DNA of 64,000 nucleotides from Anopheles merus. Its lineage: Eukaryota > Arthropoda > Insecta > Diptera > Culicidae. The stretch is taken from positions 22,036,366 to 22,100,365 of the forward strand of contig NC_054081.1 of NCBI RefSeq assembly GCF_017562075.2, in the 5' to 3' direction. A model generated the notes under the pieces. The model was not told the origin of the DNA. It searched no databases and saw only the letters and a list, made by a program, of their open reading frames with translations. The translations under genes were made by a program, and so were the position numbers. This document shows, piece after piece, positions 1 through 12,946 of the stretch. How positions within the stretch are numbered: the stretch's first letter is position 1; every line of letters begins with the position of its first letter.

Positions 1-109
1 CGCTCGTTAAAACTATAATCTCTTAAAACCGACACGTCAGGATTATAAAAACAATGTTGGAAGAATAGTTGCTAGTTGCCATATTTTTGTACCAACAAAA
101 GAAGCTATC

Positions 110-2203
110 ATGTCTGACAAATTGAGCAGAATAAAATTGAGTGGAAGTTTTAGGCGAAATGTAGCTAAAAACTATCTGAAAATTGTGCAAACACATCCTA
201 TAAGAATAGTGGAAACATTACGAGCAGAAAATCAACCTTTTCAAAATGCAGTTGAACCAACAACAAACATCAAACCACCGCCTCGGGAATCCACACAATC
301 TCTACAATTGGGACAACAACAAATGTTTTTCCCAGCTGTAAATGATGAAATTCATCGCCCAGGTGTAATTCCCGTTCAAAACTCTATTAATGATGATGAA
401 CAACTGTACAACGATCTTCAAAGCTGGTCCATGGGTTTCAACATAAGAAAAAATGCCCTGAAATCGCTTATGGGTTTACTTGACAAAAGGATACCGGGAG
501 TTTTTCCGAAGGATCCACGGACTTTTCTAAAAACTGACCGAAATGTAGAAATAGACACGATAGGTGATGGTAAATATTGGCATAATGGAGTTCGAGCGTG
601 CCTTGAGCAGGCGTTCCCAGCAATTCATCAGCTGGACAGTATATCGCTAAATATAAACATTGATGGACTTCCACTTTATAAGAGCTCGAAAGACGAATTC
701 TGGCCTATTTTATTCAATATTCAAGAAGCTCCAACCCTACAACCAATGGTCATAGGCATTTATTGTGGAAAAGGCAAACCAAGTGATGCCAATCTATTCT
801 TGAACCGTTTCGTAGTTGAAATGGAAGATGTTTTAAAAAAGGGTGTGGAGATCAACGGCCACACTATTTCAGTATCTATCCGATGCTTCATATGTGATTC
901 CCCAGCCAGGGCTTTCATTAAAGGTATAATGTAATAAAATATTATATAATCTACGCATTCACATATTTATATAAGTATTAATTTTGCAGGAGTTGCCTAT
1001 TTCAACAACCAGCACGGTTGTCAAAAGTGTACTACAGTAGGGGAATATTCACATATCTCACACTGTAATTACTTTCCACGAACGTGAAAAACGAACGGAT
1101 AAAGCATTTCGTAAGATGGCTTATAAATCGCATCAAGTGTACGAGACAATACTTCGACGATTACCGATTGACATGATCAAGGACTTCCCTTGCAGTGATT
1201 GTCTTCATTTGATTGAATTGGGAATAATGAAAAAATGTTTGCTTGGATGGCGTGACAGAAAATTTGCTTTTTATCGGACAAAATGGAGTAGTAAAGATAT
1301 TTCTGAAATTTCTGGCTTACTAGAACAGTAAAAATGCCATCAGAAATTCATAGATCTGTCCGTGGTCTAGATTGTCTTTCACATTGGAAAGGTACAGAAT
1401 TCAGAACATTTTTGCATTATATTTCAATAGTCATTTTGAAACCGTTTTTGGCCTCTGATGTTTACGAACACTTTTTGTCATTATTTTGTGCAGTTACTAT
1501 ATGCTCTTCAAATGAATATACAAAATTTCTTAATTTGGCAGATACGCTCTTTTTGCATTACATAGAATTTTTTGGAGATTTATATGGAGAAGGTTACATA
1601 ACAAGTAACGTTCACAATCTATGTCATGTAGTAGAAGACGTGAAGCGTTTCGGCATATTGATCGGTATCAGTGCATATCCTTTCGAAAACAAATTGTTTG
1701 AGATTAAAAATTTAATTCACTCTGGAAATCTACCCTTATCTCAAATTGCAAAACGCATACACGAAATCACTGAATTTGCTCAGCAAAATGTACTAACACA
1801 ATCTTCAAATCTGAAATTAAAGAAGCCAATTTAAAAAAAAAGTTTCGTTGCAGATCATTCTGGTGCCACCAATGAAATGAAATATGCATGCGTGGAATTT
1901 GAGGAGTTCTGTTTGAAGAACGATGGGGCTAATAAGTGGTTTTTAACGAGGAGTAATCAAATAGTAGAAATGAAGTATGTTTTTGAAACCAGTGGTACAA
2001 TTCAGACTAAAGGAGCACCAGTAAAAGATCAAAAATCATTTTTCGAAACGCCGATAAAGTCGTCTTTTCTTAATATTTATGTTTCTTCTTTGGAAAAGAG
2101 CTCAGAGATGCTGTGCACAATCAAAGATATTAAATGTAAAATGGTAGCAGTTCCTATTCCAAATGTAAAGAGGTAGTATTTATACCATTGTTGCATACGT
2201 TGT
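110..2203 (+). pseudogene. Tnp2/CACTA-like transposase gene, decayed
   Basis: Transposase of an insect DNA transposon whose core has the motif NIDGLPLYKSS..EFWPIL (about residues 183-205), like the tnp2 family of CACTA/EnSpm elements. Exon 1 runs from ATG 110 to 923. A 66-bp GT-AG intron (924-989) is followed by a cysteine-rich stretch (QHGCQKCTTVGEY). Breaks: a frameshift near 1078-1085, another near 1331, and an in-frame stop at 1832-1834. The frames at 1116-1331, 1334-1834 and 1835-2203 continue the same protein (PSEIHRSVRGLD, NVHNLCHVVEDVKRFG, C-terminal VFIPLLHTL). The gene is therefore dead. It converges on the next gene, and the left end of the element lies outside the window. Superfamily assignment is from motif memory. 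Confidence 0.72.
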
Positions 2204-2412
2204 AGTTTTTTTTATTAAAATTCTAGTAAATGCCCGAAACAAATCTTATTTGTAAGTGAATCAAATTCAGATAAGGGATTTCAGTACGTATTGAACTAAG
2301 GAAAAATATGAAATATCTTTTAAAAATAAAATAAAAACCCTAAGTGGTTGAATAAAGTGACACGGCCAACATAGTCGTTCTTACAAGGAAAAATATAATA
2401 TAAAAGGCTGCT

Positions 2413-3702
2413 CTAACTTCCTTCCTTAACCTGTTCGTCTGATTTATGTTTAGAAATATTTTCGTTATGTTTGGGACGTTTAGATCTGGTACGATGCTTT
2501 GATGTTATTGTTTTGGCATCTACTCTTTGCTTGCTATTTCTGATAATTCTTTTGAAAAAATCGTCGCACTCCATTTCAGAAAAATCTTTATCTGCCAACA
2601 CAATTAGTCTAAGAAAAAGAGTACGAGTTTTTTTTTTTTAAATTTTAGTCCCACTTTCTCCGTTTCCTCGCTGGTGATTCCAGGGGTCGATTGTTCTCCA
2701 TTTTTTCTTTTGGATCCTCTAGAGCCACCGGTCCAAGAACATTGCAGCAAGAATTGTCGAGTGATAAAATAATCAACTAATTTGTAGCAGCAATCGATCC
2801 CGTTTGATTTACCTGAAGTACCACAAATAAAGCTCATGCTTTGGATGTACTTTTGCATGGTGCTTTCATCTTTTAGAGATGCCTCAAGCTGTTCAAGATT
2901 ATCTAATGTAGCAATAGGATCCATCATTGCTTCTACATGCGTTGCAGGCAGTGGCCATGCACCAATCGGGTTTTCTTTGATACTTTGTAAAACGTACTCG
3001 GAATATGTAAGCAGCTTCGCTTGAGCCTGCATTATTTTGTCTTGGTTTTCCATGATATGCATTTGGTTATTGATGATGGTCGCGAGCTGTGTTGATTCTA
3101 GATTCTGCACAGTTGAAGCTGGATCGACATAGACGATGTGTGGTGTAGAACATTGACTCTGCTCTTTCAATGGATGCTGCGTTTGATCTATTTCAGTCAG
3201 CTAAAATAACAACAAAACATGAACATTAACTCACACATATTTTGCCTAAATGCCACTTGTTCATTTGCTCAACATGTATCGACTTGCTTGTATTAAGTCA
3301 AGTTCCTCATACTTACATGATCAATGGTATTTACGAAGATCATTTCTTCAGCATCCGTGGGAATACCATAATTCGTCGTCTGAGGTTGGTTGGATGCTTC
3401 CGCGATCTCGTTGAAATCCTGCTTCACAAAATTTAAACAATCTTCAACGCGCTGGTGTCGTTGTCTTTGCGGACGCAGCAAAACTTGCTCATCTACTCCC
3501 GTGTCCGATTTTTCCTCAATTTTTTGAGTTCATCGTAGGCTTCGGCGCGTGTAGCAAACTCCCTCTTTTTAATGCAGTTGAGTTTTTCCCATTTATCCGA
3601 AGGCACAGAATCCTCTTCGAGCTGTAGTTTTGCCACTAGATGTTTTTTTGGCCAATGAAGGATCCCTTTCACTTCCAACGGCTCGGAACGACGCTCAAGC
3701 AT
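2413..3702 (-). pseudogene. DUF4806-like companion gene of the same transposon
   Basis: Minus-strand gene convergent with the transposase. The first exon (from 3702) has the pattern KGILHWPKKHLVAKLQ...VPSDKWEKLNCIKKREF, seen at the N-terminus of insect DUF4806 proteins. After a frameshift near 3520-3530 the frame runs to a good donor (GTAAGT at 3316-3311). A 116-bp intron (3201-3316, acceptor TTTTAG) joins in phase 0 to the next exon (3200 down). That exon carries the DUF4806 core (LEQLEASLKDES, WTGGSRGSKRK). An indel in an A-run near 2628-2640 puts the C-terminal part (CDDFFKRIIRNSKQR, 2601-2413) in another frame. I infer that it rides with the transposase because insect elements of this kind often pair the two; its role is unknown. 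Confidence 0.62.
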
Positions 3703-3959
3703 GCTTCACCTCCTTCAATCGTTTGTACGATTTTATAAGGCATTCTGAAACTATAATCGATAAATTCAAAGACTTTCCTTAAAGACTGAATTAAAGTCTG
3801 TCCTTATCGGTCAACTATTCAACTTACAGGACAATTTTGTTTAGTTTCAACACTGAATTTCCAATTCTTTCGGGAGCACTACAACGACAAACGCTTTTGT
3901 TTATAAGTTTGACACTTGACACGATGAAGCTTCCTAAGACACAATAGCTTGCGCCAGTG

Positions 3960-6892
3960 CTGCCAAACAGGTTAACATGTTTTACATGTCATCGTGTACA
4001 GTGCTGTACAGTCATTTATGCTGAACAGAGCACATGAATAGGTAAACTAAGAGTTTTAAGACTAAACATTGTTTGTTGCCATACATGTTAAATCAAAATG
4101 TGTGTGAAAGAGTCGTAAATCAAAATACAAGTGTCTTAATCAAATGGAAACCATTTTTATTAATGAAATTGACATTTATTGGTACATAAATGTGTATGCC
4201 ATATTGAATTATGTGTATGCAAGTATTTGATTTCATGCTTATAATTTAAATCTTTAATAATACATGACTTTTTTAAACATGATATTATTTTCTACTATGC
4301 TACAATATGGGATTACAGTCAAAGGTTTTTTTTTATTTGAAATCATTATTAAAAAATTATTTGAAAATAGCAGAACACTCGGCAGTTCTTTTTAATTAAT
4401 TTTTTTATTGTTATTTATTTATTTATTAAGTGTATTATTATGTCAGCGCTTCGTCTAAATTCGAGGTACAATGTAATATTTCACAGTAAAACTTTCTTGG
4501 CATTTAAATTTGCCCTTCGGCAATGTAATATTGCTTAACATAAAAAATACGACTATTTAATTTGTTGACTTTCACGATTCACAGGCAGATAATGTTATGG
4601 TTGTATTTTATTGTCACTGAAATCTTTCAAGAATAACAATTTCACAGTGAAACGGATTATGATTTTTATCCCATGATTTCATTTTTTATGTGTTTTAAAG
4701 ACTTTCTAAAGATCATTGAATCTTGTTAAAGTATGATTATCTCAGTCGTAACATGTACTTGGAGAATGAATTAAATTTTCAAGGTGCAAGATCTTTAAGT
4801 CTAGAGAAGGTTGCAACGAATAGTTTTAATAGAGTTCTGTAGATGGGCCCTTTCAGGCTTAAAAGAGTTTTATTATGGTTTTATGAGGACATACAAGAAA
4901 AACTCCTATGAATTGAATACTTAATGCCATGATAATAACAACATTGTTAGAACTATGATAAAACTTAAAATGTTACTTGGGCTCCCTTACACTTTTCCTC
5001 CATATTAATACACTAACCCTTTCGGAAATAGCTTCTTATTTAACGTTTCTTCTTATTCAAAAATCTAATTTATTACGATTTCTCATCGGAAACAAAAATG
5101 AAATTGCTCGTTATGCTATATTTTACTCGTTAACACGTTCAGCCCGGTGGCAGGCTCCAGGGTAAACTAAAACACTCATTTGTAAACTCTTCCCCAGTAA
5201 TGTTTTCCGTATGCCGTAACTGTATTTAAATCGCATGAATAACAACAGTGTGAAGGTAAAATAATGATGTTCTAAGAATTATTGCGTTTGATAAATACCT
5301 TAACCCACACACATCAGTATTAATGATTTTTTTTCTATATGCATGATTGGCTCAAAATCCACTGGCTTGCGTTCTAGATGCCGCCGGAACGAAAAGCTAA
5401 TGAATTTCAGTGCCGGACTGAACGTGGTAAGTGGAGTATTTGTAGAGCATTTAGTTTTGCTCGTTAAGCGAAAATCTCGTTATGGGTACTCGTTTTGAGA
5501 GGTTCTACTGTACTCCCTTTTTACAGGTACGTTCGAATATCACACCGTTTGTTTCCAATCGTATACCGCCTGCTTTGAATCACATACCAACTATCTACGC
5601 TTTATTTGCTCTACTTATCTGAAAAAATATCAAATATCTACGTATTTGAAAAAAACTCAAGGTTTTACTAACTCAAATGATATTTGAGAGTACTTTTATT
5701 TATGAAATCCTACAGTATTCCATTTGTTTTGACGAAATGAAGCACGAAGAAACAATGGGATGCAGTTTAAATAGCATTTTTGTATTTCAAATTCATAAGA
5801 ATTTTTTTAATTGTCAACAATCCTGTGTTAGCGAAACGCATTCGATCGTAGTGGCATCCAATTCGAAGCATGCGGTAAGCGATTCGATTCAAACGCGACG
5901 AGATTTGAATGTTTTTGGAAATGTGTGTAATTACTGTGATAGAAAATATTGTAATGGGTTTTGGTGATAGCTACGGTCGCCAAGTATTCTGATGAGTGTA
6001 CATACGGTTCAAATGATCAACGCGTACCATCGCGGTAGGTGAGTGTTTCGCTGACATGTATCGAGGTGGAATAAAACTTCGTTCGAGCGGACTTTTCGAC
6101 ACTTGATCGTCCAGGCGATCATCGAAACCTTTAGGAGGTTTCCCTTACTGGAAACGTTGGAGTTTAGAAGCCTTACCTTGGGTAGGGGGACATAACTAAA
6201 CTCTTGAAATGAGAAGTCGATAGACGTTGGATGGGTATAGTCCTATCCTGACAGTCCGAACGAATCTGACTTGCCATGGTCGGAATTGGTTTTATTTATA
6301 CTCAAGATATGTTATGGGTTTCGTACATTTGGTTTTGGAATATGTTTTTGTCCTAATTAAATGTTATTGTTATTGGAAACAATTCATGAATTGAAATGGT
6401 GTGGGGTGTTTGTCAATTTGTGACTATGCTGCGCTTTTAATGTTTTACAAAGGTTCTGGAAAGTTTCAACTGTTCTAGCCAAAGAACGAGTGCGTTCGTC
6501 GATCATTGCCTACACTGCGCTTTTAGCAGTAAGTTGCTATGCGTTCTCGGTTCACCTAGTTTGCCTGCAGTAACGCCTGATATGCTTATTATGCGTCTTT
6601 CGGGTGTTTTCAAGAAGTGTGTCACAATTGTTTTTCATATGAACGGTGAGGCCTGAATTCTTCCGGTTGCTTTGTTATGGTATGATCTGATTTGCTGAGT
6701 GTGTTATAATGAATGTGTTGCAATGGTGTGATTTGGCTTTCCGAAGTGTGTTACAATGTGTCTATAGCTGATAGTGTGTATTATAATAAGTTTTGTATAG
6801 CATATATGCTACAATATCAATTTATTTTATAAGATTAAGTTGCTTTTTTACCAATCAGGCAAATATTTTAAACTAATTTTTTTTTTGCATTT
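3960..6892. other. No recognisable gene
   Basis: AT-rich sequence without a convincing coding frame. A short stretch at 5450-5515 with runs such as CTCGTTAAGCGAAAATCTCG looks like a MITE fragment, and 6010-6300 is less AT-rich but not recognised. Any of it could be intron of the saposin gene that ends at 7.77 kb. Confidence 0.4.
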
Positions 6893-7732
6893 TTGGTGAT
6901 CGATTTTATTCATCCAGTGGTAATAGATGAGGCGCTTTTCGAATACGTCGGGGAAGATGGAGTCATAAAATTTACGAAGGATTTTTTGACTTCATCAAAG
7001 CGTGTCGATACAGGTTTGGAGAAGAATCAACCAGCTCAGTGTGCAATTTGTGAATTCATAATGGTCAAGCTAGAATCGGAACTAGCTGACAACAAAACCC
7101 GTACTGAAATTGAAAACGCTGTTCGAACCGTTTGTGATAAGATGCCAGGCACAATTACCAAACAATGCGACAAATTGATTGACCAATATGGCGAGTTCAT
7201 CATCAAATTCCTGCAGACATTACCACCTAAAGCAATTTGCACCCAGCTGGATTTATGTAAAGAACAAATAAGTCGATTAAATCAATCTGAACGTAAGTTA
7301 TTTTTAACAGAAAAACTTAACTTGTGAAATGTTAATAATAATGATAGTTTTCTATTTATTCAATTGCTTTTAAATTCTTTAGTTGAAATTGTAAAATGCG
7401 CTGTTTGTCACGGCGCTGTTAAGACTCTTTATGAATTAATGGCTAACGATCACATAAAAGGCCATGTAATGAACAATGTGAATAGTGTTTGTAATTCACT
7501 CCAGGAAAATTACTCCACGCTGTGTGAGAAGCTGTTCACTATGTATGGTATGAATATGATGTACCAGCTGAAGCATTCTATTCAAAAGGAGTACGTGTGC
7601 ATTAACATCAATATGTGCAGTATATCAACACTGCTGACACTTCCCGAATTCGCTTCAGACGAGCATGCTTTGGATCAATCTTTTAAAGCGCGTGTAGAAA
7701 ATGGGGAAACTATGTTAGTCAGAATAAACTAA
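6893..7732 (+). CDS. Prosaposin-like gene, last two exons (saposin B domains)
   Basis: Two consecutive saposin-B domains, each with the six-cysteine pattern. Domain 1 runs from CAICEFIM to CTQLDLC (about 7040-7256), domain 2 from CAVCHGAV to CININMC (about 7394-7615). A 90-bp intron (7293-7382; donor AAC/GTAAGT, acceptor TTCTTTAG) joins the domains in phase 1 and keeps the frame. Stop at 7730-7732. The upstream boundary is probably a splice acceptor near 6917 (CATCCAG), so 6893 is only the frame limit. Saposins are small lysosomal lipid-binding activators cut from a multi-domain precursor. The signal peptide and earlier domains are missing here. This is either the 3' end of a gene with long repeat-filled introns or a translocated fragment. 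Both exons are undamaged, which favours a functional or young copy. Confidence 0.8.
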
Positions 7733-7762
7733 TGCAGTTCGGGATCGGCATCCTGGCGGAAA

Positions 7763-7768
7763 AATAAA
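7763..7768 (+). terminator. Poly(A) signal of the saposin-like gene
   Basis: AATAAA about 30 bases after the stop codon, in the expected place for a 3' UTR signal. Confidence 0.6.
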
Positions 7769-8587
7769 ACTTATGCATAAAAGTGCAAGGTAAGTTTGGG
7801 TGTTATTTCATCTCTTTTTATAAGCATCAGTTTTTTACATACTTCTACGTTTTTTAATCTGAATTCCATAGATCAGGAACTTTACATATTTCTTTGGTGG
7901 TAACAGCAATCAAAATGAGCTGAAACAAGCATGTACAGTCTGTTTCCAAGTTACGCGGTTCTCAACTTACGCGGATTTGGAGATACGCGGTTTTCTTAAT
8001 TTGACAGATCAAATGTCAAATCAGTGCAATTAGCTTCAATTATTGTACAATGCAGTATAAATTGAATTTTTGCTGATAATTTTTTGTTTGAAGTTTGACA
8101 ATTGGAAGCTGAAATCATGTAAATACTCCATACAAAATCACACATAAAACTAGCCTGCAATTTTCAGTCTAGATTATTTTAGCCTCGAAGCTAGAATAAG
8201 ATTATGGCACCTTTTCAAAAAATGGCGTGTTTTTATTTATCCCAAGGTACATTGAAGAGATCAGGTGATTCTAGAATCTAGGTGGAATCTAGATTCAAAG
8301 TGTACGTAGATCAGGTGGTCGCAGAACATGTTTCTATAACCTTCTTGGTATATATATATATATACCTCTTGACGAATACACAAAATCTTAAATAAAAATG
8401 AGCCTTCTAAATTCATACACCTTGGGATAAGCCCACCTGTACATTATACCCACTTAGATAGCCGCGCGAAAATTGCTGTACAATGCAAACAGCTGACAGA
8501 GTGTAACTTAAGCCTTCGAATTTAAAACGGAAAGGGGCCCAATATCAGAATGCTCTGCACGAATCGTATCAAATGAATGATTTAGTG
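7769..8587. other. No gene seen
   Basis: AT-rich spacer with a short (TA)n tract at 8350-8364. No coding frame of interest. Confidence 0.4.
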
Positions 8588-9765
8588 CAGCTGTGTCAAA
8601 CTCATTTCATCAGAGGGCCGCAAGTACAGATTTTCAGTGATTCGTGGGCCGCAAAGTTGAGAATAAAAAATGTACCTCAATATTTATATAAAAAAGTGTT
8701 TAAAATCATGATTGTTAAACAAATTGACTATTTGTACCCCTCGCTTCAAATCTGGAATAGTTTCTTATTTACAAATCTTGCTATGTTTTTTTTCATTGTG
8801 CACTTTTTTATTTGAAAAACAAAAAGTTTAATGTACTTTTAAAGTCACATGCATGGTTTTCATCCTTATTATTATAATAGAACATTTTTCATTTGTCGCG
8901 TTCTAACACGGCAGTTCTGTTAGAAAATATCGCTCAACCATCCTTTTCCACTGAGATAGGGGAAGTCTACCAGCCTGTTGCGAATCTTTTTCAAGCCATC
9001 CGAGCTAACCACCGCTGGATGAACATCAAAAATATTTGCCTGAAATTTTTTGACAGATCATGAGGAAAATTGTAGTAAAACGTGTTTAAACATTATTTTT
9101 CGCTATTTTCCAAGTTCCAAGGGGTATATGGTGGTATATTCATATCTTATTACAAGAACCCATATTTTACGAATAATTTTGTTAAATTACGATAATTACG
9201 ATGATCCCATTAAGATCGGCAAATCTTGTTTTAACACTTGAAGGGAGATGATTCGCGAATTGAGGTATGGACTGTGTGAGCTAATCTATCAATAAGCTTT
9301 GTATTGCAGGGCTTCGGCATTTCGATTATTTTAAATCTTAATCTTATCCTTTAGGCTTAAGCGTAATCATATCATTTTGATTTTGATTTTTGGGGAGGTT
9401 GGAAAGTACATTAATTCGTCTTGCATAATGTGGGGCACACATAATTATGGTGGCTTGATTATGAAAAAAAAACAGAAGTGGTTTCAATCGAACATCAAAT
9501 ATGTAACATTCTAAGGCAAATTCTTTCGGAGAAATTCGGAGCCGAATGAATCCTGTACTCGGCACTCGGGGGCATTGAGATGGTCGAATTCGGTGGGACC
9601 GACCGGATCCATTTCTCACTGCAGATTAGCCGCTCCTTGCGACAACCGATGACTCCAACGGTTCCGAATGATTTTAAACGGCTCTAAAGGCTTCGGACGG
9701 CACCGAACGAAACTATTGGTTTGATTTGGCCGGATTCGAAGTCGCTATAGGTAATATCGAAAATG
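8588..9765 (-). mobile_element. hAT-like non-autonomous element, partial copy
   Basis: Starts with CAGCTGTGTCAAACT and GGGCCGC-rich subterminal sequence. It matches, in inverted orientation, the element at 43450-45116: shared blocks include the subterminal GGGCCGC region, the AATCGAAATGCCGAAG region and the GGTTCCGAA-type repeats near 9650-9720. The match stops at the (TA)n tract at 9766, so about 450 bp of the other end is missing. No transposase is encoded. Confidence 0.75.
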
Positions 9766-10123
<358 letters not shown>

Positions 10124-10402
10124 CCGTTCGGAACAGTCCAGCGAAGTGGTTACATGGTTTGGTGATAAAAGTTGTAGTGACCGATTAATAAAAGTCACAA
10201 AAGGAACCCGCCTCCGGCATCCACGGCATTTAGGTATTTCCGTCGTGTGAGTTGTGGTTCCCCCTACCTCGCCTGTTTCAGTACCACGAGTATCCTGGCA
10301 CACGCTTCCCTGCACGACGTACGTAAGTAACCTCACTTACTGCAAACCATACAGCAATTGTTTTTTTTCTCGTATTTCAATACTAAAAAATAAGAGAAAC
10401 AA

Positions 10403-11278
10403 GTGAAATTAACCTTATTGTGCGTGTGTGCGTGGTCCATGTGGCAAGCTAGAGCTACCAATTCGGATTCAGATACAGATGTTAATTCATTATCATCGGA
10501 GTCAAACCACGAGCTTTCACACATTGAAACAGATTTGACGAAAGAATTGTCATTAACCTACTTGACGCTGCAAGAGAATACAATGGAAGAGATTGTCCAG
10601 CAGCTGGTTTCAATGCAAACTACCTTGCAAAATCTTTCTGATCGTCAAAATGCGATCGAAAAAGTGCTCAGCCAAAACCACGTGGAAGAAACAAAAGGCC
10701 CATTGTCTTCTGTTGACACGTCACACACCAATCGAGCAAATGATTTTTTTTTCATTCCCGACTCAATCAAAGAGCTACCATCCTACGATGGTAATAAGAA
10801 ACAACTTTTAGGATGGATATCGAAAGTTGAAACCACTTCGATCATTTTTCGAGCAATAGTAACCGGCGAAATATTTAATCTCTTTGAAGTGTCCGTTAGC
10901 AGCAAATTGATAGGAAAGGCCAACGACGTTTTGTGCCAAGAAGGCAACCCTCATAAATTTGAGGCAATAAAGGAAATTTTGTTGAGTGCTTTCGATGATA
11001 GGCAGGAAATTTCAACGTATAAATGCCAATTGTGGCAGTTGAAACTAACTACAACGATGTCGATCCACAAATATTACAATATTCACAAAGAAATAGTGGA
11101 AAAAATAAAAAATATTGCAAAGCAAAACCCACTTTACCAAAATAATTGGGAAGCTATAAATTGCTTCATCATGGAAGATGCTTTGGCCGCTTTCATAGCA
11201 GGGCTTAGCCAAGATTATTACGGCCACGTACAAGCCGCAAGCCTAAAAGACGTTGAGGATGTCTACAGATTTGTGTGA
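10403..11278 (+). pseudogene. gag-like frame of the gypsy element
   Basis: Open frame of 291 codons ending at 11278; the first codon of the frame is GTG, and plausible ATG starts lie at 10439 and 10583. From 10583 it begins with a coiled-coil-like stretch (EEIVQQLVSMQTTLQNL) and continues with a capsid-like region (FSVSSK..NDVLCQEG, FDDRQEISTYKCQLWQL). No zinc knuckle is visible before the stop. Assigned from its position upstream of protease and RT. Confidence 0.55.
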
Positions 11279-11440
11279 AAATTGCAAACAAAAAAAGATT
11301 ACACTACAAATCGTGATACAAGCCAAAAACCAAACAGCTACACAAAAAGATTCGATCAGCGACACAACGAACATAGGTAGTCATACATAGGTAGCCAAAC
11401 GAGGAATAGTAAATACCACCAAGCAGGAACGTCCGAACCC

Positions 11441-11800
11441 ATGGATGCTTCCACAACTAGAAGGAAATTAACCCTTAATAACTCAATCAATAATCAAGAA
11501 GTGCTCGATACCGAAAATAGCGAAAATGTTTGTTTCACTTCGGAGCCAAACATTTTCGCTATTCCGGAAGTTTCCGGATTAGAAAAAAATAAACACAATT
11601 TTCTACCCTTTTTGAGAATTAAGGATAATTGTCGAAATAATATTCTACATATACTAATAGATTTAGGGGCTAATAAAAACCTTTTGCGACCTGGAATATT
11701 GCAACAAATCCAGCAATGCGACAATACTAGTATAAAAAACATGTATGGCAATATAAGAGTGGTGTCGAAAGGCAAATCAAAACTGCTAGGTCCACACTAA
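11441..11800 (+). pseudogene. Aspartic protease fragment of the gypsy element
   Basis: The frame holds the retroviral-type protease core ILIDLGANKNLLRP (about residues 70-83). The usual D-T/S-G triad is replaced by D-L-G, which would be unfavourable for activity. Upstream 11279-11440 is Lys/Asn-rich and broken by stops. The frame ends at 11800. Confidence 0.5.
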
Positions 11801-11880
11801 CCACAAATTGAACTTTATGAAGCCAATTTTCATAAATTTTTCGATGGCCTTATTGGCACTGAAACATTTTCATCGCTTAA

Positions 11881-12245
11881 ATCAATTTTAAATTATAAGG
11901 ATGAAACAATAACAATAGCAAATCAGACAGTAAAGTTTCATAAATATCCTATAAAACACGGATCAAAAGAATTTAACATCTTAAATGCATCAAAAATCGA
12001 AACTATTTCATCTATTGAAGATCTACTTAGAATTGATCATTTGAGCATTCAAGAAACAAAATTCATCAATTTTAAATTACAAGGATGAAACAATAACAAT
12101 AGCAAATCAGACACTAAAGTTTCATAAATATCCTATAAAACACGGATCAAAAGAATTTAACATCTTAAATGCATCAAAAATCGAAACTATTTCATCTATT
12201 GAAGATCTACTTAGAATTGATCATTTGAGCATTCAAGAAACAGAA
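11881..12245 (+). repeat. 184-bp tandem duplication inside pol
   Basis: The block beginning ATCAATTTTAAATTA at 11881 recurs at 12065 with few changes, a period of 184 bp. Since 184 is not a multiple of three, the duplication by itself breaks the pol frame between protease and RT. Confidence 0.9.
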
Positions 12246-12389
12246 ATGCTAATAAGCACTATAATGAAATATGCAAGAATAATTCCTAGGGACAACGAAA
12301 AGCTATCCGCTGCAACAGAAGTGAAAACAAACACGAAATGTGACAGGCCTATATACACAAAAACATACAGATACCCGATTGCGCACAAA

Positions 12390-12910
12390 AAAAAATAGTA
12401 AAAGATCAAATCGAAGAAATGTTGCAACATGGTATAATTACTCATTCAAGATCCCCATGGAATGCCCCCATATGGGTAGTCCCAAATAAGAAAGACGCAT
12501 CTGGAAAAGAAAGTTTTCGAATAGTTATCGACTACAGGAAACTTAACGAAGTCAATGTCGAAGGTACCCTATCCCGCAAATCGAGGATATTTTAGAAAAA
12601 TTTGGATAGAGCCGAGTACTTTTCCACATTGGACTTGAAGAGCGGTTTCCACCAAATTAAGATGGATTCCGAATCCAGGGAAAAAACTGCATTCAGTACC
12701 GAGTCCGGACATTATGAGTTCTTACGCATGCCGTTTGGACTCAAAAATGCTCCTTCGACATTTCAAAGAGCAATGAATTCTATCTTATCGGATTTAATTG
12801 GTCAAAAATGTTACGTCTATCTCGACGACGTTATTGTTTTTGGTACCGACTTAAAAAACCATATCTCTAACCTTAACGAGGTACTTGAACGATTAGAAAA
12901 GGCAAATTAA
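12390..12910 (+). pseudogene. Reverse transcriptase of the gypsy element, broken
   Basis: RT blocks are visible in order: LQHGIITHSRSPWNAPIWVV and FRIVIDYRKLNEV (12420-12560), a frameshift and stop near 12560-12610, then STLDLKSGFHQIKM, MPFGLKNAPSTFQ and the catalytic YVYLDDVIVFG (about 12812-12843). The frame stops at 12910. The next recognisable block is RNase H, so the RT thumb and connection are deleted. Confidence 0.75.
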
Positions 12911-12946
12911 AAAAAAAAACCCTTACAAATAAATTTAAATCCTTAC

